This document shows positions 63,402 to 64,000 of a stretch of DNA of 64,000 nt, one piece after another. Source of the DNA: Cytophagales bacterium (GTDB lineage: Bacteria > Bacteroidota > Bacteroidia > Cytophagales > Cyclobacteriaceae). Under the pieces are notes generated by a model, which was not told the origin of the DNA, did not search any database, and saw nothing but the letters and a program-made list of their open reading frames with translations. Numbering within the stretch: the first letter of the stretch is position 1; every line of letters begins with the position of its first letter. The position numbers and the translations under genes were made by a program. The stretch covers positions 1-64,000 of the forward strand of contig JAKSDQ010000180.1 in the NCBI GenBank assembly GCA_022360015.1, in the 5' to 3' direction.

Positions 63402-63710
63402 TCAACATCCGCTTGTTAGCTTTTTTATGATTGTCTTGATTTCATAAAATCGTTGGGCAGTTTCCACAATGTATTTGTCAAGTTTCTCACCTTTTTGGTC
63501 CAGCTTTCCGGTAATCTGCTTGTCAGCATCGTCTTCTTCACGGTTAGCAGTTAGTTTCACATAGTCCCATAATTCATTCAGTAGCTGTTTAATCTGAGCG
63601 CTGTTATCAGGGTCCATCAGATAGGTGTAGAACCTTTCACGCTCTTCAGAAGTGAGGGTTTTATCAACGAACTTCTGAAACAGCTCGTTAATGGTGTCAT
63701 TCGTTTCCAT
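63402..63710 (-). CDS. stand-alone FecR-N-like protein 3 with helical tail
   Basis: 102 residues from ATG 63710 (the frame is open further, from 63743, but METNDTINELFQKF fits the family start). The FecR-N module (INELFQKFVDKTLTSEERER, then IKQLLNELWDYVK) is followed by a charged helical tail (KLDQKGEKLDKYIVETAQRF, IIKKLTSGC). Soluble. First in transcription order of the three. The upstream DNA shares blocks with that of protein 2, so the two probably arose by duplication. Confidence 0.7.
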   Translation of the reverse strand: METNDTINELFQKFVDKTLTSEERERFYTYLMDPDNSAQIKQLLNELWDYVKLTANREEDDADKQITGKLDQKGEKLDKYIVETAQRFYEIKTIIKKLTSGC

Positions 63711-64000
63711 AGCTCTTAAAATATTTGAAAAATGACTGTACACTAAATTAGATGGTTATCTAAAATACAACTTTCAGTGGCAGAATTCCAAATATTCCCG
63801 GATTTTTTGTGAGTGCAGACCAAACCAACAGCAAAGCTGAGAAGAAAACAAAGATAAAAGCTTTAAAATTAGGTTGTTATGTAAATTATTTGTACTTTGT
63901 CTACTATCTACAGACAACATAAAAACGGAAATTAAATAAGACCTGTGGTTGTCACAGGAAGTAATTTGAATCCGGCTAATTTGTTATGCCAGCAATTGTA
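63711..64000. other. upstream region at the right window edge
   Basis: About 290 bases with no gene recognised. It holds the block GATGGTTATCT ... CAGAATTCCAAATATT (63754-63797), related to a block at 63300-63330 in front of FecR-N protein 2. Confidence 0.4.

Noticed and set aside
1..64000. CRISPR array, rRNA or tRNA genes
   Set aside because: No regularly spaced repeats of CRISPR type and no cloverleaf-like or rRNA-like segments were recognised by reading; a covariance-model search was not possible.

Overview
The window looks like a chromosomal segment of a Bacteroidota bacterium, most likely a cytophagalean. The signs are a SusC/SusD pair with an ECF sigma factor and FecR anti-sigma factor, a PorT-like outer-membrane protein, Na+-NQR, an AddAB-type repair pair, promoters of the TTTG-N20-TANNTTTG type, and an AT-leaning composition. 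The taxon is inferred from gene families only; no rRNA or tRNA gene was seen.

Region by region. Positions 1-5259 hold accessory genes: a DUF6933-like protein, an AlbA_2/Schlafen-type regulator with a 12-bp repeat in its linker, an AraC regulator and an alpha/beta hydrolase. Positions 5341-7798 (minus) look like the remnant of an integrative element: tyrosine integrase, excisionase-like HTH protein, a 46-residue zinc-finger-like protein, a frameshifted gene and a small membrane protein. Positions 7950-13851 carry dnaE (exonuclease domain fused at the N-terminus), an FAD reductase and trxA. Positions 13981-18992 hold envelope and secreted proteins, including a polysaccharide deacetylase that seems to have lost its metal-binding motif. 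Positions 19731-22175 are a three-gene set resembling sxtI/J/K (carbamoyltransferase, DUF5989, SxtJ). Positions 22403-32430 hold addB, addA, an M14 peptidase, a macro-domain protein and a DUF502 protein. Positions 32643-37319 are nqrABCDE without nqrF, followed upstream by ispH and cmk. Positions 39147-49677 are mostly housekeeping: a tiny lipoprotein, adenine deaminase, an ABC ATPase, cobalamin adenosyltransferase, a MORN/YwqK repeat protein, ilvE, and prfB with its programmed frameshift.

The most interesting part is 50550-63710. One strand carries a MauE/DoxX-like membrane redox protein, two paralogous small secreted four-cysteine proteins, and a membrane-anchored protein between them. Facing it is a minus-strand cascade: three stand-alone copies of the FecR N-terminal (sigma-binding) domain, then an ECF sigma factor, FecR, SusC (with STN signalling domain), SusD, and a TlpA-like thioredoxin/DUF3738-like/TPR fusion. 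A plausible reading is a signal-responsive uptake locus with a redox theme, in which the short FecR-N proteins tune sigma activity. That reading is inference; the domain resemblances are visible in the sequence.
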